Positions 9,464-18,710 of a DNA stretch of 64,000 nucleotides are shown in pieces. The notes under the pieces were generated by a model. The model was given only the letters and a program-made list of their open reading frames with translations, was not told the origin of the DNA and did not search any database. The first letter of the stretch is position 1. The number at the start of each line of letters is the position of its first letter. The DNA is from Clostridia bacterium (GTDB taxonomy: Bacteria > Bacillota > Clostridia > UBA1381 > UBA9506), in NCBI GenBank assembly GCA_017546245.1, contig JAFYXI010000042.1, positions 24,513 through 88,512 of the forward strand, given 5' to 3'. The position numbers and the translations under genes were made by a program.

Positions 9464-11167
9464 ATGCAGAAAAAGAAATGGATTTTGCTGAGTAAAAACA
9501 ACAGCCGTGATGATGTTTTACGTATCAGCAGCGAAAATCAGCTTCCGCCGATATTGGCAACCGTGCTTTTAAACCGTGGAATTGAAGATGTTAAAGAATA
9601 TCTTTTGCCCGAAACTGAAAAATTGCTCGACCCTTTTATTATGAAGGGAATGGAACAGGCAACAGAGCGTATTTTGGCGGCTATTAAAAACGGTGAGCAC
9701 ATAACGGTGTACGGTGATTATGATGTTGACGGAATTACATCAACAGCCGCACTCGTAAAGTTTTTGTCTGCTCATAAGGCAGATGTTGATTATTATATCC
9801 CTGACAGATTAGAAGAAGGATATGGAATGAACCGCGATGCAATTGACAGAATTGCTGCGCGCGGCACTAAACTTATGATTACGGTGGATTGCGGAATTAC
9901 GGCAGTAGCCGAAATTGAATATGCCGCAAGCTGCGGTATGGATGTAATCGTTACAGACCATCATGAATGTAAAGAAAGTCTGCCCGATGCTTTGTGTATT
10001 TTAAATCCTAAGCAGACTGATTGTCCATATCCGTTTAAAAAACTGGCAGGTGTGGGTGTTGTATTTAAGCTCTTGCAGGCACTTACGCTTAAACTAAAAT
10101 ATCATATGAAAGAGCTTTTAGATGAATATTTAGACCTTGTTGCAATCGGTACAGTAGCAGATGTAATGCCGCTTTTAGGCGAAAACCGTATAATTGTTAA
10201 AAAAGGCTTAGAGCTTATGAAATATACGACCAACAAGGGAATTTGGGCACTTATTGAGCAGGCAGGCATAGATGCCGCAGCTGTTACCGCAGGAACAATA
10301 GGCTTTGTTTTAGCACCCAGAATTAATGCGGCAGGCCGTATGGGTGACCCTAAATGTGCTGTCGAGATGCTTCTTGCACAAGACGAGAAGAGTGCGCGTG
10401 AGTATGCACAGATGCTGGATGAAGAAAACCGTGAACGTCAGGCAAACGAGCAGCAGATTATGGAGCAGGCATTAGAAATCCTTAAAAGTGATAAATCTAT
10501 GCAGGATGACTATGTTTTAATATTAGACCACGAAGACTGGCATCACGGAATTATAGGAATTGTGGCATCTAAAATATCTGAACGCACCGGCAAGCCGTGC
10601 GTGTTGATAAGCACGACAGATGAAAACGGCAAAGGCTCGGGTCGCAGCATAAAAGGCTTTAATCTGTTTAAGGCTTTAGAGCATTGTGCAGAAAGTCTTT
10701 CGAAATTCGGAGGGCACGAGCTTGCGGCAGGTTTAAGTGTTAAAACAGATAAAATAAAAGAATTCAGAAAGAAAATAAACGAGTATGCGAAAGAACATCT
10801 TACGCAAGATGATTTTATTCCCAAAATATATGTAGACAGCGAATTACCTATTGAATATATAAATATGAATACTGCCGAAAAGCTGGCGGTTCTTGAGCCA
10901 TACGGAATGGGAAATGCAAGCCCCATATTCTTTGCGCGTGGTCTTGAAATTGCAAATATAAGAGTGCTTAGCGAGGGTAAACACATTAAGCTGTCGCTTA
11001 ACAGAGCCGGCTGTGCAATTGATGCAGTAGGCTTTAGTATGGGCGCATATGCAGACGAAATTAAAGTGCACGACAAAATAGACATTTTATTTCAGCTTGA
11101 TATTAACGTATTTCGCGGTGAACGTCAGGTTCAGGCTATATTAAAGGATATGAGATTTTCAGATTAA
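9464..11167 (+). CDS. recJ: Single-stranded-DNA-specific exonuclease RecJ
   Basis: 5'-3' single-strand DNA exonuclease of recombination and repair. DHH domain: GDYDVDGITS near residues 85-94, DCGIT near 143 and VTDHHECKESLP near 163. DHHA1 domain: GSGRSIKGFNLF and FGGHELAAGLS near residues 390-425. A C-terminal OB-like segment follows. At 567 residues it is close to the shorter RecJ forms of Firmicutes. It starts at ATG behind AGAGGTTTG. It is followed within 15 bases by relA, the usual order in Clostridia. Confidence 0.95.
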   Translation: MQKKKWILLSKNNSRDDVLRISSENQLPPILATVLLNRGIEDVKEYLLPETEKLLDPFIMKGMEQATERILAAIKNGEHITVYGDYDVDGITSTAALVKFLSAHKADVDYYIPDRLEEGYGMNRDAIDRIAARGTKLMITVDCGITAVAEIEYAASCGMDVIVTDHHECKESLPDALCILNPKQTDCPYPFKKLAGVGVVFKLLQALTLKLKYHMKELLDEYLDLVAIGTVADVMPLLGENRIIVKKGLELMKYTTNKGIWALIEQAGIDAAAVTAGTIGFVLAPRINAAGRMGDPKCAVEMLLAQDEKSAREYAQMLDEENRERQANEQQIMEQALEILKSDKSMQDDYVLILDHEDWHHGIIGIVASKISERTGKPCVLISTTDENGKGSGRSIKGFNLFKALEHCAESLSKFGGHELAAGLSVKTDKIKEFRKKINEYAKEHLTQDDFIPKIYVDSELPIEYINMNTAEKLAVLEPYGMGNASPIFFARGLEIANIRVLSEGKHIKLSLNRAGCAIDAVGFSMGAYADEIKVHDKIDILFQLDINVFRGERQVQAILKDMRFSD

Positions 11168-11181
11168 AGGTGGTGAGTGCA

Positions 11182-13368
11182 GTGGAAAAAATAGAAAATT
11201 CTTTTGAACGGTTAAAAGAAAAGGTTGTTTTGTACAATCCTAAAATAGATGTTGAAAGACTGGTTGAGGCTTATGAGCTTGCTAAAGTTGCTCACGAAGG
11301 ACAAATGCGAAAATCGGGAGAGCCGTATTTATCGCATCCTTTAGCAGTTGCACATATTTTAGCCGATTTAGAACTCGACTGCGACTCACTTGTAGGGGCT
11401 CTTTTGCACGATGTTGTTGAAGACACCCGGTTTACATTAAATGATATAAAAAAGCAATTTGGCGAAAACGTTGCGCTTATTGTAGACGGTGTAACAAAGC
11501 TTGGTAAAATTCAGTATACATCAAAAGAAGAACAGCAAATCGAAAACTTGCGCAAGATGTTTCTTGCGATGGCAAAGGATGTACGGGTAATAGTAATAAA
11601 GCTTGCAGACCGTTTGCATAATATGCGTACCATAAAGGCTAAAAGCGAAGATAAGCAGAGAGAAAAGGCGCGTGAAACCATCGAGGTTTATGCAGCCTTA
11701 GCGCATCGTCTCGGTATGTCCAAAATCAAGATGGAGCTTGAAGATTTATCGCTAAGATACTTAGACCCTATTGCCTATAAAGAAATTACAGATTCGATAA
11801 ATTTAAAAAGACGTGAACGTGAAGAATATATCAATGACATAATGAGCACTTTAGATGAAAAGCTAAAGGAAATTGGCATTCATTCTCACGTAATGGGCAG
11901 AGCCAAACATTTTTACAGTATTTATCGCAAAATGTTTACGCAAAATAAAAATATCGACGAGCTTTACGACCTTTTTGCAGTTCGTGTTATAGTTGACAGC
12001 GTTAAAGACTGTTATGCGGTTTTGGGTCTTGTTCACGAGCTTTATTATCCTATTCCGGGCAGATTTAAAGACTACATCGCAATGCCTAAGCCGAATATGT
12101 ATCAGTCGCTTCATACTACGGTTATAGGACCTAACGGAACACCGTTTGAGATTCAGATAAGAACGTGGGATATGCACCGTGTTGCAGAGCACGGTATCGC
12201 AGCCCATTGGAAATATAAAGAGGGGCGCTCGGGCGAGTCCGATATGGATTCAAAGCTTGAGTGGATTCGTCAGATTTTAGAAATTCAGCAGAATGTTGTT
12301 GATTCTGATGACTTTATGCGTACCTTAAAAATTGACCTCTTTGCAGACGAGGTATTTGTGTTTACCCCAAGGGGTGACGTTATAAATCTTCCGGCAGGCT
12401 CGACTCCTATCGACTTTGCGTTTATGATTCACAGCGCAGTCGGATGTAAAATGGCAGGAGTTAAGGTAAACGGAAAAATCGCAACCTTAGACTATAATCT
12501 TCAAAACGGCGACATTGTCGAAATTATGACATCATCTGCCGTACACGGACCAAGCCGCGACTGGTTAAAGCTTTGTAAAACATCTCAGGCAAGAACGAAA
12601 ATAAACCAATGGTTCAAGCGCGAACGCCGTGAAGAAAATGTTTTGCGCGGCAAAGATATGGTCGATAAAGAATTAAAACGTATAAATATGACAGCTGCGC
12701 AGCTTTTCCGTCCTGACTGGATAGATGCCATCTGCAAAAAATATAATTTTGCAAATATCGACGATTTATATGCCGCAGTAGGATACGGTGCACTTACTGT
12801 AAATAAGATTATCGGCAGACTCAGAGAGCAGTACAGAACAGCAATAAAGAACGAAGAACCCGATATTGTTGCAACTGTGGCAGCACCGCCGCAGCCTAAA
12901 AAGATTTCGGCAAGCAACGGTGTTATAGTAGAGGGAATAGATAACTGCTTAGTGCGTCTTTCGCGTTGCTGTAATCCTGTCCCGGGCGATGAAATTGTAG
13001 GATATATCACTCGCGGCAGAGGCGTTTCGGTTCACAGAAAGGATTGTCCGAACATCGTTGCCGAAAACCGGTTCAGCGGAACAGACCGCTTAATTAAAGT
13101 ATATTGGCAGGATGAAGCTGCACAAAAAAATTCATATCTTACAGAGCTTACAATTTCGGCATACGACCGCAAAGGCTTGCTGGCCGAAATTGCAAAGGTT
13201 ATTTCAGATTTAAGAATTTTGATAAGTGCAATTCATTCGCATACAACCAAAGAGCAGGTTGCAGTTATAAAAATCACAATGGAAATTACCTCAAAAGAGC
13301 AGTTTGATTCTGTTCAGAATAAGCTTGCCGCATTAAAAGGCGTGTTTGAGGTATCGCGTGAAAGCTGA
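11182..13368 (+). CDS. relA: Bifunctional (p)ppGpp synthetase/hydrolase
   Basis: Makes and degrades the stringent-response alarmone. Domains in order: HD hydrolase (GALLHDVVEDT and LADRLHNMRT), synthetase (HFYSIYRKM, YDLFAVRVIV, YQSLHTTV), TGS (VFTPRGDVINLPAGSTPIDFA), zinc-finger/RIS region (LSRCCNPVPGDEIVG with HRKDCPN) and C-terminal ACT. Both active sites look intact, so it is a Rel-type bifunctional enzyme. I choose GTG at 11182, six bases after AAAGGTGGTG, over the in-frame GTGs at 11170/11173, which lie within the ribosome site. It sits 14 bases after recJ. Confidence 0.95.
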   Translation: MEKIENSFERLKEKVVLYNPKIDVERLVEAYELAKVAHEGQMRKSGEPYLSHPLAVAHILADLELDCDSLVGALLHDVVEDTRFTLNDIKKQFGENVALIVDGVTKLGKIQYTSKEEQQIENLRKMFLAMAKDVRVIVIKLADRLHNMRTIKAKSEDKQREKARETIEVYAALAHRLGMSKIKMELEDLSLRYLDPIAYKEITDSINLKRREREEYINDIMSTLDEKLKEIGIHSHVMGRAKHFYSIYRKMFTQNKNIDELYDLFAVRVIVDSVKDCYAVLGLVHELYYPIPGRFKDYIAMPKPNMYQSLHTTVIGPNGTPFEIQIRTWDMHRVAEHGIAAHWKYKEGRSGESDMDSKLEWIRQILEIQQNVVDSDDFMRTLKIDLFADEVFVFTPRGDVINLPAGSTPIDFAFMIHSAVGCKMAGVKVNGKIATLDYNLQNGDIVEIMTSSAVHGPSRDWLKLCKTSQARTKINQWFKRERREENVLRGKDMVDKELKRINMTAAQLFRPDWIDAICKKYNFANIDDLYAAVGYGALTVNKIIGRLREQYRTAIKNEEPDIVATVAAPPQPKKISASNGVIVEGIDNCLVRLSRCCNPVPGDEIVGYITRGRGVSVHRKDCPNIVAENRFSGTDRLIKVYWQDEAAQKNSYLTELTISAYDRKGLLAEIAKVISDLRILISAIHSHTTKEQVAVIKITMEITSKEQFDSVQNKLAALKGVFEVSRES

Positions 13369-13385
13369 TTTTAAGGGAGAATAAA

Positions 13386-14021
13386 ATGATTTTAGAAACA
13401 ATAGTTACAGGATACATTGAAGAAAACTGCTATTTAGCAGGGGATGAAAACGAGCTTTTGGTAATAGATCCCGGTGACGAGGCAGACAAAATTTTAAGAA
13501 GAATAAATGATAACGGCTATAAAGTTAAATATATTGTTTTAACACATTGCCACTACGACCACATCGGTGCTGTGGCAGAAATAAAAGAAAAAACAGGTGC
13601 AAAAATTGTTGTTTGCGAAAAGGAAAAGGCAAATTATTTAAACCCGGATATAAGTATGATGGGGCATTTTGGCGATGGAGACGTAGCAGAGCCGGATGTT
13701 ACAGTATCAGAGGGTGACGAGCTTATATCGGGTAAATACAGCTTTAAAATTATAGAAACACCCGGACATACAAGCGGAGGTATGTGCCTTTCGTGTGATG
13801 GTGCTCTGTTTTCGGGAGACACCATCTTTCGCAGAGGAATAGGTCGTGTTGATTTACCTACCGGCTCGATGAAACAGATTATTAATTCAATAAAAAACAA
13901 GCTGTTTTTGTTAGCTGATGATACGCGTGTATATTGCGGTCACGGACCTGCCACAACGATAGAATACGAAAAGAAACACAACGAGATATACGAGTGGGAA
14001 AGGTATTACAATGAGCGATAA
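13386..14021 (+). CDS. MBL-fold metallo-hydrolase (glyoxalase II-like)
   Basis: 211-residue metallo-beta-lactamase-fold hydrolase. The metal site shows HCHYDH near residues 57-62, His in ETPGHTSGG, Asp in FSGDTIF and His in YCGHGPAT. This is the YcbL/GloB-like subgroup that cleaves thioesters such as hydroxyacylglutathione analogues. Closely follows relA (17 bases) and overlaps hemZ by 11 bases; the same order occurs in many Clostridia. Physiological substrate unknown. Confidence 0.9.
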   Translation: MILETIVTGYIEENCYLAGDENELLVIDPGDEADKILRRINDNGYKVKYIVLTHCHYDHIGAVAEIKEKTGAKIVVCEKEKANYLNPDISMMGHFGDGDVAEPDVTVSEGDELISGKYSFKIIETPGHTSGGMCLSCDGALFSGDTIFRRGIGRVDLPTGSMKQIINSIKNKLFLLADDTRVYCGHGPATTIEYEKKHNEIYEWERYYNER

Positions 14022-15186
14022 TATTTCTTTGCCCTGGGGCAGCCTTAGCGGAATCCGTCCTGTTAAACGTGTTGTTCAGATGAAAGAAAAAGGAATGACT
14101 GATGACGAAATTACGAAAGTTTTAACAGAGCAATTTTCGGTAAGTCAGGAAAAAATAAATCTTGCGATTGATATTGCAGACCGCGAAATTAAGGTTTTTC
14201 CTAAACCACCGCAAAACAGCTGCAGTTTATATCTTGATATTCCGTTTTGTCCGTCAAAGTGCATTTACTGTTCGTTTGCATCAATGGGTGTTGACCAGAT
14301 GAAGCACTTTGTAGAGCCTTATTTAGAGGCTATGTTTACCGAAATTGACGAAACTGCAAAAATAGTTCGCGATTTAGGCTTTAAAGTAGATACGGTATAT
14401 ATCGGCGGTGGCACACCCACCACACTATCGGCTGAGGATTTAGACAGACTGCTTTATAAAATTTCGCAGAAGTTTGACCTTAAAAATTTAAAAGAATTTA
14501 CTGTCGAAGCCGGCAGACCTGACACAATTACAGCATCTAAGCTTTTGGCAATGCGCCGAAACGGTGTTGACAGAATAAGCGTTAATCCGCAGAGTATGAA
14601 TGAAAAAACACTTAAAATAATCGGCAGAAAACACAGTCCCGAGCAGATTGAAAGAGCTATGGAGCTGGTCAGAAAACACGATTTTTGTGCAGTAAACATG
14701 GATGTTATAGCAGGCTTGCCTGAAGAAACAACCGAAGAATTTTCAGATTCTCTTATAAAGGTTGCGGCGTTTGAGCCTGAAAACATAACTGTTCATACCA
14801 TGTGTATAAAACGCGCTGCAAGACTCACGACAGAAGAGCAGGATTTAGAGCTTTCAGAGGATATGGCTGTTCAGAATATGGTACGTTTTGCGCATAGACT
14901 GCTAAAAGAAAAAGACTATCATCCATACTACCTTTACCGACAGAAAAAAACACTCGGAAATCAGGAAAATACGGGTTTTTGCCGTGAAGGATATGAAGGA
15001 CATTATAACGTATATATGATGGAAGAACTGCAAACGGTAATATCTATGGGTGTCGGCGGAGTTACTAAGTTAGTTAAAGGCGACCGCATAGAAAGAATTT
15101 TTAATATAAAAGATGTGCGAGAATATATAAAACGTTTAGATGAACTTGTAAACAGAAAACAATTTTTATATGAATTTTTCAAATGA
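14011..15186 (+). CDS. hemZ: Radical SAM coproporphyrinogen dehydrogenase HemZ-like
   Basis: Radical SAM protein of the HemN/HemZ group. The cluster motif FCPSKCIYCSF (CxxxCxxC) is near residues 78-88, followed by YIGGGTPTTL (the GGE-like SAM motif) and DVIAGLPEET. The C-terminus NTGFCREGYEGHYNVYMMEE is typical of HemZ. At 391 residues it is shorter than the usual HemZ (about 490) at the N-terminus. Overlap with the MBL gene implies co-translation. In anaerobic Clostridia without other heme genes nearby, another radical SAM reaction cannot be excluded. Confidence 0.85.
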   Translation: MSDNISLPWGSLSGIRPVKRVVQMKEKGMTDDEITKVLTEQFSVSQEKINLAIDIADREIKVFPKPPQNSCSLYLDIPFCPSKCIYCSFASMGVDQMKHFVEPYLEAMFTEIDETAKIVRDLGFKVDTVYIGGGTPTTLSAEDLDRLLYKISQKFDLKNLKEFTVEAGRPDTITASKLLAMRRNGVDRISVNPQSMNEKTLKIIGRKHSPEQIERAMELVRKHDFCAVNMDVIAGLPEETTEEFSDSLIKVAAFEPENITVHTMCIKRAARLTTEEQDLELSEDMAVQNMVRFAHRLLKEKDYHPYYLYRQKKTLGNQENTGFCREGYEGHYNVYMMEELQTVISMGVGGVTKLVKGDRIERIFNIKDVREYIKRLDELVNRKQFLYEFFK

Positions 15187-15201
15187 AAAGGAGTGTCGCA
15201 A

Positions 15202-15654
15202 ATGAAATGCCCCTATTGTGAATTTGAGGAAAGCAAGGTTGTTGATTCCCGTCCGACTGACGAAGGAGAAGCAATAAGACGGCGCAGAGAGTGCTTAGAG
15301 TGCGGAAAGCGCTTTACCACTTATGAAAAGGTCGAAAGCATACCGCTTATGGTAATTAAAAAGGATGGCTCAAGACAGATGTTTGACAGTCAGAAGCTGT
15401 TAAACGGTATTGTTCGTGCGTGCGAAAAACGTCCGGTTGCAATGAAGGATATTGAGCGCATTACCTTTGATATTGAATCTGCGATTCAGAACAATCTTCA
15501 AAGAGAGGTATCTTCTGACAAAATCGGTGAGATGGTAATGGACAGATTAAAAGAGCTTGACGAGGTATCATACGTTCGTTTTGCATCGGTTTACCGTCAG
15601 TTTAAAGATGTAAATACCTTTGTTGAAGAGGTAAACAGACTGCTAAATAAATAA
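15202..15654 (+). CDS. nrdR: Transcriptional repressor NrdR
   Basis: Represses ribonucleotide reductase operons in response to ATP/dATP. N-terminal zinc ribbon MKCPYCEF with partner CLECGKRF, then the ATP-cone ([20 protein letters not shown] and so on). 150 residues is the standard length. The ATG at 15202 is chosen because AAAAGGAG lies eight bases before it; an in-frame GTG at 15193 overlaps that ribosome site. Confidence 0.96.
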   Translation: MKCPYCEFEESKVVDSRPTDEGEAIRRRRECLECGKRFTTYEKVESIPLMVIKKDGSRQMFDSQKLLNGIVRACEKRPVAMKDIERITFDIESAIQNNLQREVSSDKIGEMVMDRLKELDEVSYVRFASVYRQFKDVNTFVEEVNRLLNK

Positions 15655-15669
15655 TATTAAGAGGTTTAT

Positions 15670-16341
15670 ATGCTATTAATAGGAAATGATTGGGACAATA
15701 TAATAGGTGACGAGTTTTCTAAGGACTATTATCTTGCTCTGCGCTCAAAGCTTGCGGCAGAGTATAAAGAGCATGCCGTTTATCCTGATATGCACAACAT
15801 TTTTAACAGCTTAAAAATGACACCGTACAGCGAGGTTAAGGTTTTGCTTTTGGGACAAGACCCTTATCACGGTGTGGGGCAGGCTCACGGACTTGCTTTT
15901 TCTGTTCAGCCGGGAGTTGACCAGCCTCCGTCGCTTGTTAATATGTTTAAAGAGCTTGAGTCGGATTTGGGAATTAAAAGACCCGAAACAGGCTGTTTAG
16001 TGCCATGGGCAAAAAGGGGAGTTATGCTTTTAAACACAGTTCTGACTGTGCGAGAGGGCGAGCCGAACTCTCATAAAAGTCTGGGATGGACACAGTTTAC
16101 CGACTGTGTAATTAAAAAGCTTAACGAGCGCGAAGACCCGGTTATTTTCTTGTTATGGGGCAATAATGCAAAAGAAAAATTGCCGCTTATAACAAATAGT
16201 CACCATTATGTATTAATGGCGGCGCATCCCAGTCCTTTGTCGGCAAGCAGAGGATTTTTCGGATGCAAACATTATAGCAAGGTTAACACATTGCTTGAGC
16301 AAATGGGCAAGCAGCCAATAGACTGGTCGCTTTCAGAATAG
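15670..16341 (+). CDS. ung: Uracil-DNA glycosylase
   Basis: Removes uracil from DNA in base-excision repair. Family 1 signatures are intact: LLGQDPYHG (water-activating Asp, near residue 64) and the HPSPLSASRGFFG motif near residue 187; also VMLLNTVLTVREG. 223 residues is the usual length. It lies 15 bases downstream of nrdR in the same run. Confidence 0.97.
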   Translation: MLLIGNDWDNIIGDEFSKDYYLALRSKLAAEYKEHAVYPDMHNIFNSLKMTPYSEVKVLLLGQDPYHGVGQAHGLAFSVQPGVDQPPSLVNMFKELESDLGIKRPETGCLVPWAKRGVMLLNTVLTVREGEPNSHKSLGWTQFTDCVIKKLNEREDPVIFLLWGNNAKEKLPLITNSHHYVLMAAHPSPLSASRGFFGCKHYSKVNTLLEQMGKQPIDWSLSE

Positions 16342-16361
16342 AAGTAAAAGAGGCACGAAAG

Positions 16362-17219
16362 ATGGAATACATTATTTTTGACCTGGAATGGAACAGGTAT
16401 GCCAGATGCGTTAAGGGGGCATGTCCTGATGAGGTAATTCAGATTGGCGCAGTAAAATATGACAGCCATATGAATTATTTAGGCAGCTTTAACTGCCTTA
16501 TCCGTCCGGGGTTGTACAATAAAATAGAGCCCACCGTTGAAAAAATGACGGGCATAACAATGAAAAAGCTTGAAAAAGAGGGTGTTCCGTTTCCGGTGGC
16601 ATTTCGCGAATTCAGAAAATTTATGGGTAAAAAATTCGTTTTAATGTCATGGGGAATGCAGGATGCTTCTGTTTTGCGCTCAAATTGCCTGTACTATGAC
16701 AAAAATGTGCCGCTCGACTGGTTAACGCGCTATGCCGATTTGCAAAAATATGCCTCTGATGTAATCGAAAAAGAGTCAAAGCAACGTCAGATTGGTCTTA
16801 AAATAGCGGCAGATTCTTTCCCGATTGAATATGAAGAAGAAACGCTCCACGATGCGTTGGTTGATGCAACTATATCGGGCGAGGTGTTTGTGCGTATATT
16901 TGATAAGCGACGCTTTGCGAAATATATTGTGAATGCTGTTGAGGTAAATCAGCATTATAAAAATATTCACATAACAGATTTAGGGCATAAATGTGTTGAT
17001 AAACGCCAGCTTAAAATGCGTTGTCCTGTATGCGGACGCTATGCGCAGGTTAAAAAAGGCTGGTACAAGCAGGGCGGTAAATTTATTTCGCAGAATCATT
17101 GCAAAAAGTGTAACACAGAATTTGTGTGCTCGCTCGAAATTTTGCTGACGTATGCTAATGTTGTCAAATATAAAAAGAGGGTCAAGATTTTAGAGGATGT
17201 TAATAAAAGTGATAAGTAG
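16362..17219 (+). CDS. DEDDh 3'-5' exonuclease with C-terminal zinc ribbon
   Basis: Exonuclease of the KapD/RNase T-type superfamily. Residues 5-10 FDLEWN give the first Asp/Glu pair, SWGMQDASVL the middle Asp, and HDALVDA the closing His/Asp, so the active site is intact. An added tail (about 215-260) carries CPVCGRY and HCKKCNTEF, two CxxC pairs forming a zinc ribbon that may bind nucleic acid. Starts 20 bases after ung. DNA versus RNA preference is unknown. The stop lies inside a GTAGGG palindrome. Confidence 0.85.
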   Translation: MEYIIFDLEWNRYARCVKGACPDEVIQIGAVKYDSHMNYLGSFNCLIRPGLYNKIEPTVEKMTGITMKKLEKEGVPFPVAFREFRKFMGKKFVLMSWGMQDASVLRSNCLYYDKNVPLDWLTRYADLQKYASDVIEKESKQRQIGLKIAADSFPIEYEEETLHDALVDATISGEVFVRIFDKRRFAKYIVNAVEVNQHYKNIHITDLGHKCVDKRQLKMRCPVCGRYAQVKKGWYKQGGKFISQNHCKKCNTEFVCSLEILLTYANVVKYKKRVKILEDVNKSDK

Positions 17220-17242
17220 GGGCGATTCACGAATCGCCCTAC
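17217..17242. repeat. GTAGGG-type palindrome
   Basis: GTAGGGGCGATTC/GAATCGCCCTAC palindrome around a two-base loop. It overlaps the stop of the exonuclease gene. Related GTAGGG palindromes occur at 43356-43493 and 63901-63952. Confidence 0.6.
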
Positions 17243-17265
17243 TATAACATACAAGGTGTTAAATT

Positions 17266-17937
17266 ATGAAAATCATTGCACATATAAAAACAGATTTTAA
17301 AGAAAAGTTCGGAATTCCCAGACAAAGCGGCTTGGCAGAAAATACGCAAGGAAAAATAATATTTGAAAAGGAATACCGTGTAAAAGAGGCTTTTCGCGGC
17401 TTGGAAGACTTTTCGCATATATGGCTATTGTGGCAGTTTTCAGAGGCTGTGCGAGAAAACTGGTCACCAACCGTAAGACCGCCGCTTTTGGGTGGTAACA
17501 AAAGGGTAGGTGTGTTTGCCACACGTTCACCGTTTCGCCCTAATCCTATCGGTCTTTCGTGCGTTAAGCTTGAAAAAATAGAGTACACAAAAAATGACGG
17601 CCCCGTTCTTTATGTGAGCGGAGCCGATATTTTAGATGGAACACCGATATATGATATAAAGCCTTATCTTTCTTATGCAGATTCGCATCCCGATGCGATT
17701 GGCGGCTTTACGGAAAATTTGAACGAACGAAGCTTAAAGGTCGAAATTGGTGACGAAAAATTTTATGATATTCCTGAACAAAAGCAGCAAGAAATTATAA
17801 AAATTCTTTCGCATGACCCCAGACCATCATATAAAGATGACGGTAAAAACTATGGTATGAAATATAACTCATACGAAATAAAGTTTTGCGTTACAGACGG
17901 TATTTTAACCGTTACATCTTTAGAAAGTGCCGATTAG
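17266..17937 (+). CDS. trmO: tRNA m6t6A37 methyltransferase TrmO
   Basis: TsaA/YaeB-type enzyme that N6-methylates t6A at position 37 of tRNA-Thr. Recognised by FGIPRQSGL, GLEDFSHIWLLWQF, GVFATRSPFRPNPIGLSCVKL and DGTPIYDIKPYLSYADS. 223 residues, with a short C-terminal extension typical of the family. Starts at ATG 17266 behind AAGGTG. Confidence 0.95.
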   Translation: MKIIAHIKTDFKEKFGIPRQSGLAENTQGKIIFEKEYRVKEAFRGLEDFSHIWLLWQFSEAVRENWSPTVRPPLLGGNKRVGVFATRSPFRPNPIGLSCVKLEKIEYTKNDGPVLYVSGADILDGTPIYDIKPYLSYADSHPDAIGGFTENLNERSLKVEIGDEKFYDIPEQKQQEIIKILSHDPRPSYKDDGKNYGMKYNSYEIKFCVTDGILTVTSLESAD

Positions 17938-18459
17938 TTATTTTATATTGCCAATAAAGAAATTTTTAGCTTTGGAATAAATAAGAAGCAGAACACATAC
18001 GCAGATTATCAGCTCGGGAATCATATATGTAGACTGATAGATAAGCGAATATATCCAAGGATTTTGTCCCTCGGGGGCATATGATGCAAAAAGCACGGCT
18101 CCGCTTATAAGTGAGCTTAAAAATCTTCCGAATACACCCAGGCAGCTTCCCAAAATGATGCCGGGTGTATTTTTTTTAAAAAATCCTGCCACGCCTAAAA
18201 GTCCGAAAGCTAAAACATAGTCTAAAAGTATAGACATCGGATGATAAATAACGCCCGATAGCATAGCAGAAATTGTGCCGTAAAGTGCGCCTGCTACAAT
18301 TCCTGATAACGCACCGCAGCGAAAGCTTATAAGCAGTACAGGAATCATTGTAAGGGCAATTGAGCCGCCCTGCGGCATTTCCCACACCTTGATAAAGCTG
18401 CATACAACGGCTAATGCAACAGCCATTGCAATTTCGGTAATCTGTCTTGTTTTTTTCAT
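17938..18459 (-). CDS. thiT: ECF thiamine transporter substrate-binding subunit ThiT
   Basis: S-component for thiamine uptake, working with a shared EcfA-A'-T module encoded elsewhere. 173 residues with about five or six membrane helices. The family region GRFLSSLISGAVLFASYAP is near residue 110. ATG at 18459 follows AAGGAG. The call is secured by the TPP riboswitch and terminator directly upstream. Confidence 0.93.
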   Translation of the reverse strand: MKKTRQITEIAMAVALAVVCSFIKVWEMPQGGSIALTMIPVLLISFRCGALSGIVAGALYGTISAMLSGVIYHPMSILLDYVLAFGLLGVAGFFKKNTPGIILGSCLGVFGRFLSSLISGAVLFASYAPEGQNPWIYSLIYQSTYMIPELIICVCVLLLIYSKAKNFFIGNIK

Positions 18460-18528
18460 AATTATTTCTCCTTTTGTTTATTTACAAAACAGATGAAAAG
18501 CATTAATCGGTGTTTTTAAAAAATAAAA

Positions 18529-18552
18529 AGCGTATCCGTACGGATACGCTTT
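18529..18552 (-). terminator. Terminator of the TPP riboswitch
   Basis: Perfect palindrome AAGCGTATCCG/CGGATACGCTT, followed on the minus strand by TTTTATTTTTT. It lies between the TPP aptamer and thiT and is the expected expression platform for transcription termination when TPP is bound. Confidence 0.9.
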
Positions 18553-18572
18553 GATTGTTTTTCTCGTTCGTG

Positions 18573-18656
18573 ATCCCTACGCTGGCATTATCCATATCAG
18601 GTTACAGGGTCGAAATTCTCAATTTCCTCTCAGCCTGTTTACAAGCTCCCCTTCAT
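18573..18656 (-). promoter_or_regulatory. TPP riboswitch (THI element)
   Basis: Read on the minus strand, the conserved aptamer blocks appear in order: GGGGAGC, CAGGCTGAGAGG, GACCCTGTAACCTGAT, GGATAATGCCAGCGTAGGGA. These are the thi-box hallmarks. A terminator and then thiT follow, so thiamine pyrophosphate should switch off thiamine uptake. Confidence 0.97.
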
Positions 18657-18710
18657 CTATTTTGTTTTCAAAAATATTATACCACCAATTCAGACATCAG
18701 TCAAGACTTT

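Noticed and set aside
11170..11181. GTG at 11170 as start of relA
   Set aside because: It lies within the AAAGGTGGTG ribosome site; GTG at 11182 has correct spacing.
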